DNA from: Rheinheimera sp. MMS21-TC3
GTDB taxonomy: Bacteria; Pseudomonadota; Gammaproteobacteria; Enterobacterales; Alteromonadaceae
Length of the DNA: 64,000 nt
Reading direction: 5' to 3'
Assembly: GCF_032229285.1 (NCBI RefSeq)
Contig: NZ_CP135084.1
Location: 2,108,001 to 2,172,000 of the forward strand
Below, in pieces: positions 37,934 through 47,340 of the stretch (position 1 is the first letter of the stretch; the number at the start of each line of letters is the position of its first letter). A model generated the notes under the pieces. That model had not been told where the DNA came from. It saw nothing but the letters and a program-made list of their open reading frames with translations, and did no database searches. A program made the translations under genes and the position numbers.

Positions 37934-39607
37934 CTATTTAGCTTTTTTTAGCTCTTCATCACGCAGTTCACGACGCAGAATTTTACCAACATTAGTTTTG
38001 GGCAGCTCTTTACGGAACTCTACATGTTTTGGTGCTTTATAGCCGGTTAAATACTGACGACAATGCGCTATCAACTCTTCTTCTGTTAATGAAGGGTCTT
38101 TTTTCACCACAAACAATTTAACCACTTCACCCGATACTTCGTTTGGCACGCCAACAGCGGCAACTTCAAGCACCTTATCGTTCATCGCAGCTACTTCTTC
38201 AATTTCATTAGGATAAACATTAAAACCAGAAACTAAAATCATATCCTTCTTTCGATCAACAATATAAAAGAAGCCTTCTTCATCCATACGGGCTATGTCA
38301 CCAGTGTATAGCCAGCCATCTTTTAATACTTTGGCCGTTTCTTCAGGGCGATTTAAATAACCCAACATCACTTGTGGGCCACTAACTAGCATTTCACCAG
38401 ATTCTCCCTTAGCAACATCAACTCCCTTTTCATCTACTATGCGAATGTTAGTAGAAGGTGCAGGCAAGCCAATACTGCCATTATAACCATCTAAATCATA
38501 AGGGCTAACAGTAACTAGCGGGCAGCACTCTGTTAAGCCATAACCTTCCAGTAAACGGGTACCCGTAATTTTCTGCCAACGCTCTGCCACTGGTCTTTGT
38601 ACCGCCATACCACCACCTAAAGAGAGCTTTAAGGTGCTAAAATCAAGCTCGGCAAAGCCTGGGGTATTTAATAAACCATTAAATAAGGTATTTACACCAG
38701 TGATAGCTGTAAATGGAAAGCCTTTTAACTCTTTAACAAAACCCGGCATATCTCTTGGATTAGTAATTAATAAGTTAGTACCACCATATTTAAAGAAAGT
38801 GAAAAAGTTAGCGGTTAAAGCAAAGATATGGTACAGAGGTAAAGCAGTAACTACATTTTCTTCACCCTTTATAAAGAAGGTATCAAGACAACCTGTCACT
38901 TGTTCTAAATTACTGACCATATTACGGTGGGTCAGCATGGCACCTTTAGATACGCCTGTAGTACCACCGGTATATTGTAAAAAAGCTATATCACTACCTG
39001 TTAAATCTGGCTGTTGTACAGGTAAATTAGCCCCTTGTTTTAGAGCTTCATTAAAACTGATATAAGCCTTTAACTTATGGCTTGGTACTAGTTTTTTTAC
39101 ATGCTTAACCACTAAGTTGACGATATTACCTTTTATACAGCCCAGCATATCCCCCATCTTGGTTAAGATAATGTGTTTAAGCTGTACGCTATCTTGAATG
39201 TCACTGAGGGTATGGGCAAAATTTTCAACAATAATAATAGCTTTAACTTTAGAGTCAGTAAGTTGATGCTCTAATTCTCGAGGTGTATAAAGTGGATTAA
39301 CATTTACTACTGTACAACCTGCCCGCAAAATCCCCATTAAAGCTACAGGATATTGCAGCAAGTTCGGCATCATAATAGCTACTGCATCGCCTTTCTTTAA
39401 ACCTAAACTTTGTAAATAAGCGGCAAAAGCTGTGCTTTTTTGATCAAGCTCTTTGTAGGTAATAGACTTACCCATGTTAATAAAGGCTTTTTTATCAGCA
39501 AATTGCTCAATGCTCTGACTGAAAATATCTAATAATGATGGGTAACTATCCGGATCAATTTCCGCTGGTACACCTGACGGGTAACGTTTTAACCAAACTT
39601 TATCCAC
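37934..39607 (-). CDS. fadD: Long-chain acyl-CoA synthetase
   Basis: Activates fatty acids to acyl-CoA for beta-oxidation at the inner membrane. 557 aa. The AMP-binding P-loop [13 protein letters not shown], the [12 protein letters not shown] motif, [24 protein letters not shown] and the C-terminal lysine segment [13 protein letters not shown] are all present. I chose the GTG at 39607 ([12 protein letters not shown]) because AAGGAG lies exactly 6 bases upstream and the N-terminus then matches E. coli FadD. The ATG at 39649 has no such support. Confidence 0.96.
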   Translation of the reverse strand: MDKVWLKRYPSGVPAEIDPDSYPSLLDIFSQSIEQFADKKAFINMGKSITYKELDQKSTAFAAYLQSLGLKKGDAVAIMMPNLLQYPVALMGILRAGCTVVNVNPLYTPRELEHQLTDSKVKAIIIVENFAHTLSDIQDSVQLKHIILTKMGDMLGCIKGNIVNLVVKHVKKLVPSHKLKAYISFNEALKQGANLPVQQPDLTGSDIAFLQYTGGTTGVSKGAMLTHRNMVSNLEQVTGCLDTFFIKGEENVVTALPLYHIFALTANFFTFFKYGGTNLLITNPRDMPGFVKELKGFPFTAITGVNTLFNGLLNTPGFAELDFSTLKLSLGGGMAVQRPVAERWQKITGTRLLEGYGLTECCPLVTVSPYDLDGYNGSIGLPAPSTNIRIVDEKGVDVAKGESGEMLVSGPQVMLGYLNRPEETAKVLKDGWLYTGDIARMDEEGFFYIVDRKKDMILVSGFNVYPNEIEEVAAMNDKVLEVAAVGVPNEVSGEVVKLFVVKKDPSLTEEELIAHCRQYLTGYKAPKHVEFRKELPKTNVGKILRRELRDEELKKAK

Positions 39608-39754
39608 CGTCTTCTCCTTAAATAAGGTTATTCTTCTATTGCTACACACCAGCCTGATCTAATATCACATTACTGTATATAACAGTGCCAGCACAAATCT
39701 GAGTTTTTACTCTAGAGATTAATCATCCCATAATTAGCAACATTTAACAATTCT

Positions 39755-40615
39755 CTACTCAATAGGTTTGCGCAACTTAAGTGTCATGCGGTCACTTTCA
39801 CCTATTGCCACATAGTAGTCTTTATCTTCTGCCCCCATAGCTAAAGTTGGCGGTAAAGTATAAACACCTCTGGGATAATTTTTGCTATCTAATGGATTAG
39901 CATTTACTTCACTGGTTGCAACTAATTCAAAACCTACTGACTGAGCTGCAGCAATAACATAAGCTTCATCAAGATAACCATTACTGGCTGAACTAGCAAT
40001 ATCAGATAAACGAGAAGCGCGATGCTCAACCATACCTAAAATACCACCTGGTTTTAAGGCATTAAATAAAGTTTGTAAGGTCGCTTGTAAATGGCCATCT
40101 TCGTTCCAAATATGCGCATTACGAAAGCTTAGCACCATATCAAACTGTTCAGTAGTTGCATTTACAAGTAATGGCGGTTCTAGTTCAACTAAAGATACTT
40201 GGCCAAAATAGTCTGTATTTTCTTCTATTTGCTGCTGTAATTTGGCACTAATTTTAGCCCAGAACACACTACGTTCATTGCGAAATTCGCCAGTATCTTG
40301 AGAAAACTGTGCTAGGGTTAATTTGCCATTAGTTTTTAAAAATGGCGCTAAAATTTCAGTATACCAACCCTTACTAGGCCAAACTTCCAATACTGACATC
40401 TGTGGCTCTAGACCAAAAAAGGTTAAGGTTTCAGCAGGATGACGAAAAGCATTACGTTGGATATTTTCTTCACTTCTAAAACTATCATTAGCAATACTCT
40501 CTAGTTCAGAAAAGTACTTTTGCTGTGACATGTCTGCATAAGCTGAGCTTGCTATTATTAAGGTAACTGGAAAAAGCACCGTATTTATTATTGTTTTTAT
40601 ATTTAATTTCATCAA
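39755..40615 (-). CDS. Exported class I SAM-methyltransferase homologue
   Basis: 286 aa with a clear signal peptide (hydrophobic stretch then SSAYA-DMSQ). The mature protein has a Rossmann methyltransferase pattern: ETLTFFGLEPQMSVLEVWPSKGWYTEILAPFL (motif I region), FDMVLSFRNAHIW (motif IV), FNALKPGGILGMVEHRA (post-IV). The motif I glycine core is poor (VWPSKGW in place of an E-G-GW form). A methyltransferase in the periplasm would lack the usual SAM supply, so its activity there is puzzling. No operon partner. Confidence 0.75.
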   Translation of the reverse strand: MMKLNIKTIINTVLFPVTLIIASSAYADMSQQKYFSELESIANDSFRSEENIQRNAFRHPAETLTFFGLEPQMSVLEVWPSKGWYTEILAPFLKTNGKLTLAQFSQDTGEFRNERSVFWAKISAKLQQQIEENTDYFGQVSLVELEPPLLVNATTEQFDMVLSFRNAHIWNEDGHLQATLQTLFNALKPGGILGMVEHRASRLSDIASSASNGYLDEAYVIAAAQSVGFELVATSEVNANPLDSKNYPRGVYTLPPTLAMGAEDKDYYVAIGESDRMTLKLRKPIE

Positions 40616-40871
40616 TGTTTTACCAACCTCTGTAGGATGATTACCAATTTATTTATCACTCTACCTAAAGATAAAGCCTATTATGATTCTTAATTTTACA
40701 TCTTTATCTTCAATCAGTTCTCCCCCCTAATTAAGCCTTAGCTTGGGCAAGATGTAAAGTTAAACAATTAACCTATAACTTAAGGCCTTTGTCGCGATAC
40801 TTTTGCCATTAAGTTACTATAAAGTACACTAGCAAATATTAGCATCCAACCAGCTTAATTTGAGGCCTTAT

Positions 40872-42185
40872 ATGTACAAAAAACATTTGGGTAAAGGTTT
40901 GTTGTCTTTATCATTACTACTTATACCAACCGCTTTATTAGCCGCACCTAAAAATATTATTTATATGATTGGTGATGGTATGGGCCCGGTATATTTATCT
41001 GGTTACCGTTATTACAGCGATGATTTAAGTACAAAAACAGTAGAGAGCACTATATATGACCAGCTATGGTTAGGTATGGCCAGCTCTTACCCTGATGATG
41101 ATACTTATGTTACCGACTCTGCCGCCGGCGCTACCGCCTTAGCTGCGGGTATTAAAAGTTATAACGGCGCTATTTCAGTCGATCATAACCATATCCCGCT
41201 TAGCACTATGATGATGCAAGCTAAAAAGCTTGGCAAAATGAATGGTATTGTTGCCAGCTCACAAATCAACCACGCTACACCTGCAGCTTTTTTAGCTCAT
41301 AACAAAAGTAGAAGTAATTACAATGAAATTGCTAATATGTATGTGGATTACAAAATAAACGGTAAGCCTGTTGCCGATGTTATGCTAGGTGGCGGCCAAA
41401 AGTATTTTATCCGTGATGATCGCAATTTAATTAATGAATTAAAACAGCTTGATTATCAATATGCTGATAACTGGCAACAATTAGACAAGCTAACACGAAT
41501 GCCTGCTATTGCTCTATTAGCGGATGTCGCCCTGCCTTCGGCACTTGATAACCCAGTACAGCAACCGTTAGCACAATTAACCACTAAGGCATTACAGTTA
41601 TTATCGCCCGCGGAAAAAGGCTTTGTGCTTATGGTAGAAGGCAGTCAAATTGATTGGTGTGGTCATAGCAACGATATTGCTTGTGCCATGGCAGAAATGG
41701 ATGATTTTGCTAAAGCGATTCAAGTGGCTAAAGATTTTGTTGATGCTAACCCTGATACTCTGCTAATTATTACTGCGGATCATGAAACTGGCGGTTTGTC
41801 TTTAGGCGCTAATGGTGTTTATGAGTGGCGTACTGATCTAATTAAGAAAATCCGAAATACTGCACTGATTATTGCGCAAAAAATGCTGGCAGAGTCCGAT
41901 GATAAAAACACATTAAAAATATGGCAAGATTTAACCGCTATGGAGCTGTCTAGCAAAGAGTCTGCTTTATTGTTAAGTGCCAAAGTTGATGGTAATAAAG
42001 CCTTAACAAAGCAAATTAAAGCTATTATCAATACCAAGACTCATACCGGCTGGACGACTAGTGGCCATACGGCAATTGATATACCGGTTTTAGCCTATGG
42101 CAAATGGAAAGATGATTTTATTGGTTTTCAAGACAACACTGATATTGCTAAAAAAATTATGCATTATATTGAGCAAACTAAATAA
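40872..42185 (+). CDS. Alkaline phosphatase (PhoA superfamily)
   Basis: Periplasmic phosphomonoesterase, 437 aa, with a signal peptide ending ALLA-APKN. Metal-site motif MIGDGMG, nucleophile Ser in YVTDSAAGATALAAGIK (near residue 87), EGSQIDWCGHSND and ITADHETGGLS, and a C-terminal HTGWTTSGHTA His site: all elements of the PhoA fold. Start chosen at ATG 40872 with GAGG 6 bases upstream; the in-frame TTG at 40860 is less likely. No clear Pho box was found in the upstream 250 bases. Confidence 0.93.
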   Translation: MYKKHLGKGLLSLSLLLIPTALLAAPKNIIYMIGDGMGPVYLSGYRYYSDDLSTKTVESTIYDQLWLGMASSYPDDDTYVTDSAAGATALAAGIKSYNGAISVDHNHIPLSTMMMQAKKLGKMNGIVASSQINHATPAAFLAHNKSRSNYNEIANMYVDYKINGKPVADVMLGGGQKYFIRDDRNLINELKQLDYQYADNWQQLDKLTRMPAIALLADVALPSALDNPVQQPLAQLTTKALQLLSPAEKGFVLMVEGSQIDWCGHSNDIACAMAEMDDFAKAIQVAKDFVDANPDTLLIITADHETGGLSLGANGVYEWRTDLIKKIRNTALIIAQKMLAESDDKNTLKIWQDLTAMELSSKESALLLSAKVDGNKALTKQIKAIINTKTHTGWTTSGHTAIDIPVLAYGKWKDDFIGFQDNTDIAKKIMHYIEQTK

Positions 42186-42209
42186 AACTGTTTGTTAGTT
42201 ATTAAGCTG

Positions 42210-42237
42210 CCCTTCTTAGCAATGAGCCTAAGAAGGG
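42210..42237 (+). terminator. Terminator after the alkaline phosphatase gene
   Basis: A 10-bp stem CCCTTCTTAG (42210-42219) / CTAAGAAGGG (42228-42237), an 8-base loop, then TATTTC. The T tract is modest. Confidence 0.65.
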
Positions 42238-42370
42238 TATTTCAAACTATACAGCGATAACTAAGCATATAGCCTATTCGCTGAAGAGCTAGTTGTGACA
42301 AATAAGGGAATAATAATAGAAAATATTGAAAAAGGTCGTAACGAAGAAAGCTAAAATAGAAGTTTAGCCT

Positions 42371-42673
42371 TTAAGCGTAAAGATCAACGCCTAACATAGA
42401 TTGAATTTCACTACGCCGCTCTTGGTTTTGTAAGCTTTTATAGGCTAACAAAGCACGCTCTGCATGCGCATCATTAGTGTTAGCACGAAATGAAGGTTGC
42501 TTATGCTCTGCGTCTAAAGCCGATAGCACTTTGGCATTACTGCGTATGCCTGTGCCCTGAGGCGTTACCGGTGCTGTTTTTGGCTCAGCCGTTTGCCTTC
42601 TCGCTTCAGTATTTGTATATACCGCAGCAACATTAGCAGGTGCATTAAGGCTTTGATTTACAGTTAACGTCAT
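42371..42673 (-). CDS. Small hypothetical protein with 'GVDLYA' C-terminus, 100 aa
   Basis: The N-terminal two thirds is a low-complexity Ala/Thr/Pro/Asn linker. The C-terminal 30 residues form a helix ending ERRSEIQSMLGVDLYA, a tail I recall on several small Alteromonadales proteins of unknown role. No signal peptide or membrane helix. A plausible ribosome binding site (AGAG) precedes the ATG, and the next gene tsaB is 75 bases upstream in the same direction. Confidence 0.6.
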   Translation of the reverse strand: MTLTVNQSLNAPANVAAVYTNTEARRQTAEPKTAPVTPQGTGIRSNAKVLSALDAEHKQPSFRANTNDAHAERALLAYKSLQNQERRSEIQSMLGVDLYA

Positions 42674-42747
42674 AGCTATGCTCTAACCCAAACATGGTTT
42701 AATTATAACCAATGTTAAAATTTAACCAAGTATTATTTAGTCTCTAC

Positions 42748-43455
42748 TCACTTTCCGGGTAACTTCTGCCATGTGACTTCATCACGAACATAACTAGGCT
42801 CTGCTAATTCTGCAGACATAAAGTCACCGGCTAACAGTGCAGGTAGCGCCAGCGCCAACATATCTTGAGCTGATGGGTACAAAATATCAGCATAATAAGT
42901 TGCTGCCTGTTTTAATTGCAGCTCTTGGCCATAAGTTTGCCAACCGGTTCCTACGCCTGCTACTTCACCTGCTAAGCCAAAGGCAGATAAAACACTCGGT
43001 TTTACCGCAGTTTCTGCCAATATTGGTTGCATAAGTTCAGTTGCGACATCAAGCTTATAAGCCGCTATATAGACTTCAGCCATACGCGCATCAATGGCAG
43101 CAACCACTTGCTTGGCGCCTTTTAAGCGATAAGCCGCTTGTGCCATAGCCGCTAACGTAGAGACACCATATACTGGCAAATTGGCTCCAAAGCCTAAACC
43201 CTGACAGACCCCAGCGCCAATTCGTACCCCAGTAAAACTACCTGGGCCTTTACCAAAAACAATGCCATCTAACTGTGACAGGCTTAATTGGGCCTGACTA
43301 AGCAATTGCTGGATCATAGGCAAAATACGCTTGCTATGCTGTTGTGGGCAAACTTCGTCTAAGGTTAACAGCTGATTATTAATAGAAAGTGCAACCGAAC
43401 AGGCTTCGGTTGAGGTATCTAAAGCTAATAGTTTTACATTATCTTGCTGTTTCAA
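42748..43455 (-). CDS. tsaB: tRNA t6A biosynthesis protein TsaB
   Basis: Partner of TsaD in threonylcarbamoylation of A37 in ANN-decoding tRNAs. 235 aa. The ASKHA-fold start LLALDTSTEACSVAL and the GKGPGSFTGVRIGAGVCQGL loop are diagnostic. It overlaps the yoaA stop by 4 bases (ATGA), so they are translated together. Confidence 0.95.
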   Translation of the reverse strand: MKQQDNVKLLALDTSTEACSVALSINNQLLTLDEVCPQQHSKRILPMIQQLLSQAQLSLSQLDGIVFGKGPGSFTGVRIGAGVCQGLGFGANLPVYGVSTLAAMAQAAYRLKGAKQVVAAIDARMAEVYIAAYKLDVATELMQPILAETAVKPSVLSAFGLAGEVAGVGTGWQTYGQELQLKQAATYYADILYPSAQDMLALALPALLAGDFMSAELAEPSYVRDEVTWQKLPGK

Positions 43456-45383
43456 GATTCGTTTTCCTGCTCTATCTGTTTTAAAAATGTAATAGCATCA
43501 TCCAGCGACCGAGTTCGGCTCATCGCGGGTAAGCTGGTTAAAAATATTTCGCCGTAGGGTTTTGTTACTAATCTATTGTCACAAATAACCATAACCCCGC
43601 GATCAGTCACATCACGAATTAAACGGCCAACGCCTTGCTTTAAGGTGATAACAGCTTGGGGCAATTGTACTTCGAAAAAAGGATCTTTGCCTTGGCGAAC
43701 ACAGTTTTCACTGCGCGCTTGTAATAAAGGCTCATCCGGTGAAGCAAAAGGCAACTTGTCGATAATAACACAGCTTAAGGTATCACCACGCACATCGACG
43801 CCTTCCCAAAAGCTGCCTGTTCCTAATAGCACTGCATTTTTTAATTTCACAAATTGATCTAACAGTAAACGCTTACCCGTTGTACCTTGCACTAGCACCG
43901 GCTGACGTATTAAATCGGGTAGCTGCTTAGCCACCATTTGTAACATACGGTGGCTAGTAAAGAGAAAGAAACAGCGGCCATTGTTAGCGGCTATTAATTG
44001 GCAGGCAATGTCGATTAATGTTTTAGCCATTGTTGGCTGATGCGGCTCTGGCATAAAGCGAGGCACACACAATAAAGATTGCTCAGCATAATTAAATGGG
44101 CTTTCTAACAGCAAGGTTTTCGCTTGTTGTAAGCCCATTTGCGCGGTGTAATGACTAAAGCCATTATTTACCGACAAAGTAGCAGAGGTAAAAACCCAAC
44201 TACGTTCATCTGCAGCCACTATAGCGTTAAACTTATCAGCTATGCTAAGCGGTGTTAAATGCAAGCTAACGTGCAAACGAGTCGTTTCATACCATAAACT
44301 CACGCCATCTTGCTGCATATCCGTCAGTTTGGTTAAACGCAGCTTAATTTGCACTAAGCGCTCAAATACATTATCAATTTGCTCACTGCGACCTAAGCTG
44401 GATTTAAGCACTAAATACAGCATTTCAATGCTTTCGCTGACTCTATTTAAGGCCGTTTGCATCGGCAATTGCTGATAAGCTTCACGCCAATTACCCCGGG
44501 TTGAATCAGCAGAAAACTGTAGCCGCCAATCTTTTACCAATAAGGCTAGTTTTTCAGCAACTTTAGCTAGCTGTGGATGATCGCGTAATTCTGTTTTACA
44601 GGCGACATCTATATCACGGCATAAATCGAGCAATAAGCGACTGGAAACATGTTCGCCAAAATAGTCACTGGCAATATCCGGTAGCTGATGGGCCTCATCA
44701 AATATTATTACATCCATATTGGGTAATAACTCACCAAAACCGGTGTCTTTAAGTGCCAGATCAGCAAAGAATAAATGATGGTTCACTACTACTACATCGG
44801 CAGCTTGGGCTTTTTTTCGCGCTTTTAATAAATGGCAATCTTCATAAACCGGACACTCTTTGCCTAAACAGTTATCTGTCGTACTAGTGACGTAAGGCAA
44901 GGCTTTAGAATCTTCAGCAATATAACCTAGTTCGCCTATATCGCCGGTTTGAGTTTCTGCAGACCATTTTTTAATTAAGCTTAAATCTTGGATCAGCTTG
45001 TCATCTTGCATTGGCACATGATTATAGTGCTGCTCTAAACGAAATAAACAAAGATAATTACTGCGCCCTTTTAGTAGCGCCAATTGTAATGGGCTAGCGA
45101 GTGCTTTAACCACTGTGGGTAAATCACGATAATATAATTGTTCTTGTAGGTTTTTTGTGCCGGTAGATAACACTACTTTTTTGCCACTAAGTAGCGCAGG
45201 CACTAAATAAGCATAGGTTTTGCCAGTACCCGTACCCGCCTCTACGACTAAAGCACCGGACTGTTCAATAATATCAGTCACGGCTTTGGCCATATCTAGC
45301 TGAGCTTCTCGGGCATTAAAGCCGTCAATATGCTTAGCTAAGGCGCCAGTTGCAGAAAATGCGGCATTAACCTGGTTATGCAT
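43452..45383 (-). CDS. yoaA: DinG-family ATP-dependent helicase YoaA
   Basis: XPD-like superfamily 2 DNA helicase used in repair of stalled forks. 643 aa from MHNQVNAAFS. Walker A VEAGTGTGKTYAYLVPAL; the Fe-S cluster cysteines in the NCLGKECPVYEDC segment; the DEAH box IIFDEAHQLPD; motif VI QGVGRLIRDVTDRG. A longer frame begins at 45437, but the added residues are unlike the family. tsaB-yoaA coupling is common in gammaproteobacteria. Confidence 0.93.
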   Translation of the reverse strand: MHNQVNAAFSATGALAKHIDGFNAREAQLDMAKAVTDIIEQSGALVVEAGTGTGKTYAYLVPALLSGKKVVLSTGTKNLQEQLYYRDLPTVVKALASPLQLALLKGRSNYLCLFRLEQHYNHVPMQDDKLIQDLSLIKKWSAETQTGDIGELGYIAEDSKALPYVTSTTDNCLGKECPVYEDCHLLKARKKAQAADVVVVNHHLFFADLALKDTGFGELLPNMDVIIFDEAHQLPDIASDYFGEHVSSRLLLDLCRDIDVACKTELRDHPQLAKVAEKLALLVKDWRLQFSADSTRGNWREAYQQLPMQTALNRVSESIEMLYLVLKSSLGRSEQIDNVFERLVQIKLRLTKLTDMQQDGVSLWYETTRLHVSLHLTPLSIADKFNAIVAADERSWVFTSATLSVNNGFSHYTAQMGLQQAKTLLLESPFNYAEQSLLCVPRFMPEPHQPTMAKTLIDIACQLIAANNGRCFFLFTSHRMLQMVAKQLPDLIRQPVLVQGTTGKRLLLDQFVKLKNAVLLGTGSFWEGVDVRGDTLSCVIIDKLPFASPDEPLLQARSENCVRQGKDPFFEVQLPQAVITLKQGVGRLIRDVTDRGVMVICDNRLVTKPYGEIFLTSLPAMSRTRSLDDAITFLKQIEQENES

Positions 45384-45491
45384 GACGAGCAATGAAAAGT
45401 GAAGAGAAATATGAGAAAACAATAAGCTGCACAGCAAATACCATCTTAGCTAAGTATAAAATAGCTATTATGCCTGTTTTGCTAACAGAAA

Positions 45492-45743
45492 TCAGACAAA
45501 AATATCTAAGCGGCCATCTTCACCTACCTTCTGTTCATCTTCTGGCGTGGTATAAGGGGCTTCTGGCACATCTTCAATAGCCATTTTCTTACCGTATCTT
45601 GGCCGGCGTAAAATTAAATACTTTTGCTCATGGGGTTTTAATAAACTAAGTTTTGCATCTCTAAACACCGGCACCACTAGCCTAGCATCTTGCTCAACAG
45701 GGCCACCGGCTACACGTTGCACAAATGGCATAAAAGCATCCAT
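45492..45743 (-). CDS. Small hypothetical protein, 83 aa
   Basis: I do not recognise it. It is a basic, Pro/Arg-rich protein (RVAGGPVEQDARLVVPVFRDAKLSL, KYLILRRPRYGKK) with an acidic end (EDVPEAPYTTPEDEQKVGEDG). No membrane segment. A near-perfect ribosome binding site AGGAGG lies 6 bases before the ATG, which makes it likely to be translated. It is upstream of yoaA on the same strand, 108 bases away. Confidence 0.65.
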   Translation of the reverse strand: MDAFMPFVQRVAGGPVEQDARLVVPVFRDAKLSLLKPHEQKYLILRRPRYGKKMAIEDVPEAPYTTPEDEQKVGEDGRLDIFV

Positions 45744-45871
45744 GAATGGCCTCCTAAGCTTTAAGCTTATATTGTTTGAATACTTTATATCGGCGAGTGT
45801 AGCTTAAACTTTAGCTTAACGTTAAATTTAAGCTAACACTCGAACTTCTAGCCTAGCAGTCCTGCTAAAAG

Positions 45872-47104
45872 CTACTCTGCTATATCAGCAAAAGGAGCAT
45901 CTATTGCATAACTAGGCTGGGTGAACCAACACGGACCATTTTCTGTCATATAAAAGTGATCTTCTAAGCGAATACCAAATTCACCTGGTAGCACTAACAT
46001 AGGTTCATTACTAAAGCACATGCCCGTTGCTAAAGGTAGTGTATTGCCCTGTACTAAATAGGGCCATTCGTGAATATCCATACCGATACCGTGGCCGGTA
46101 CGATGCGGTAAACCGGGTAGTTTATAGTCTGGCCCATAGCCTTGTTCAGTTAAATAATCGCGAGCAGCTTTATCTACATCTTGCCCAGCCACACCTATTT
46201 TAGCGGCATTAAAAGCAGCAATTTGTGCTTGCTTCTCATGCTGCCAAACAGCACGCTGTTTTTCTGTTGCTTCACCAAAAATATAGCTACGAGTAATATC
46301 AGATAAATAGCCATTTAATTTACAGCCGGTATCTATTAATACCATCTCGTTTTCTTCTAATACTTTTGGTTTATCAACTCCATGCGGAAAGGCTGTATCT
46401 GTCCCAAATAGCACAATACAGAAATAAGAGCCCTGCTTAGCCCCAACCTTACGGTGTGCTTGATCAATAAAGTCAGTTACTTCAGCGGTTGTTATGCCCG
46501 GATATAAAATACTGGCCGTTGCTTGGTGTACTTTTAAGGTCATATCCATAGCCCGCTGCATTATGGCAATTTCGGTTGCACTTTTTTGCATTCGACAGCC
46601 TGCAGTAACCGGCTTAGCATTAACAATATCGCCCTTGCCTGCTAACGCTATTTTAATACCATCGGCAATAAAGAAAGCCGCACTTTCATCAATAGCGATT
46701 GTCAGTGAGTGACTACTTTGCGCTAAATTCTGCTGAATTAATTGCCCACAAAGTTGATACGGGTTTTCATGCTCTTGCCAGCCATGCAATGAGCCTGGCA
46801 CTTTAATTAAAGGCTGTATAGAGCCAATTTCAAATTCAGGCAAAACATATAAAATATCGCCATTAGCCAATAATAATGCACAGACTAAGCGTTCACTGGC
46901 ATACCAATTTAACCCCGTAAAATAACTTAAATTGGTACCGGCATTTAATAACACTGCATCAATATTATGCAACTGCATTAAGCCGCAAGCCCGCTTTAGC
47001 CGTTGTTGATACTCCGACAATTCAATTTTAGGTACGTCTGCAGTCATATCTGTTAAAGCAGCCAAAGCTTGTTGCTTTGATACAGCACCAACTTGTTTAC
47101 TCAT
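45872..47104 (-). CDS. M24 family Xaa-Pro dipeptidase/aminopeptidase
   Basis: 410 aa, creatinase/prolidase fold. Dinuclear metal ligands are visible: D in LIDTGCKLNGYLSDITRSY (two Asp), H in HRTGHGIGMDIHEWP, E in SNEPMLVLPGEFGIRLEDHFY (two Glu). The N-terminal domain is of the creatinase type, not the E. coli PepP type, so it should not be taken as the missing pepP. It probably cleaves Xaa-Pro peptides, which would suit the collagenase encoded next door since collagen is Pro-rich. Divergent from the collagenase gene. Confidence 0.88.
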   Translation of the reverse strand: MSKQVGAVSKQQALAALTDMTADVPKIELSEYQQRLKRACGLMQLHNIDAVLLNAGTNLSYFTGLNWYASERLVCALLLANGDILYVLPEFEIGSIQPLIKVPGSLHGWQEHENPYQLCGQLIQQNLAQSSHSLTIAIDESAAFFIADGIKIALAGKGDIVNAKPVTAGCRMQKSATEIAIMQRAMDMTLKVHQATASILYPGITTAEVTDFIDQAHRKVGAKQGSYFCIVLFGTDTAFPHGVDKPKVLEENEMVLIDTGCKLNGYLSDITRSYIFGEATEKQRAVWQHEKQAQIAAFNAAKIGVAGQDVDKAARDYLTEQGYGPDYKLPGLPHRTGHGIGMDIHEWPYLVQGNTLPLATGMCFSNEPMLVLPGEFGIRLEDHFYMTENGPCWFTQPSYAIDAPFADIAE

Positions 47105-47263
47105 ATTGCTTTTCCTTCTAATTTTTAAACTCTGATATCAAAACACTTTAGCCCACTCAAGGCTATCCCCTATCAATTACAAAATTGAATTAGCTAGAAA
47201 CTAACCGCCTAATTAGCAACTTTTAAGATAAAAAAAACAATTAATAAACAATAAATACACACT

Positions 47264-47283
47264 GCATATTGTATACAATATGC
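47264..47283. promoter_or_regulatory. 20-bp perfect palindrome upstream of the collagenase gene
   Basis: GCATATTGTATACAATATGC is a perfect 20-bp dyad. Its core TTGTATACAA fits the general T-GT-AC-A operator pattern of the FadR/FCD branch of GntR regulators, one of which is encoded just after the collagenase. A second TTGTATAC is at 47296-47303. Both lie 38-77 bases before the collagenase ATG, in the promoter region. Confidence 0.6.
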
Positions 47284-47340
47284 AAAGAGGTTAAATTGTA
47301 TACGCCTTCGATGGCTAAAACAATAAAATAGGAACATAAA

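Noticed and set aside
38634..39065. 143-codon frame antisense to fadD
   Set aside because: Shadow of a conserved gene; no independent signals.
45872..47104. Calling this M24 peptidase pepP
   Set aside because: The N-terminal domain is of the creatinase/prolidase type and lacks the PepP start; the canonical pepP position is empty.
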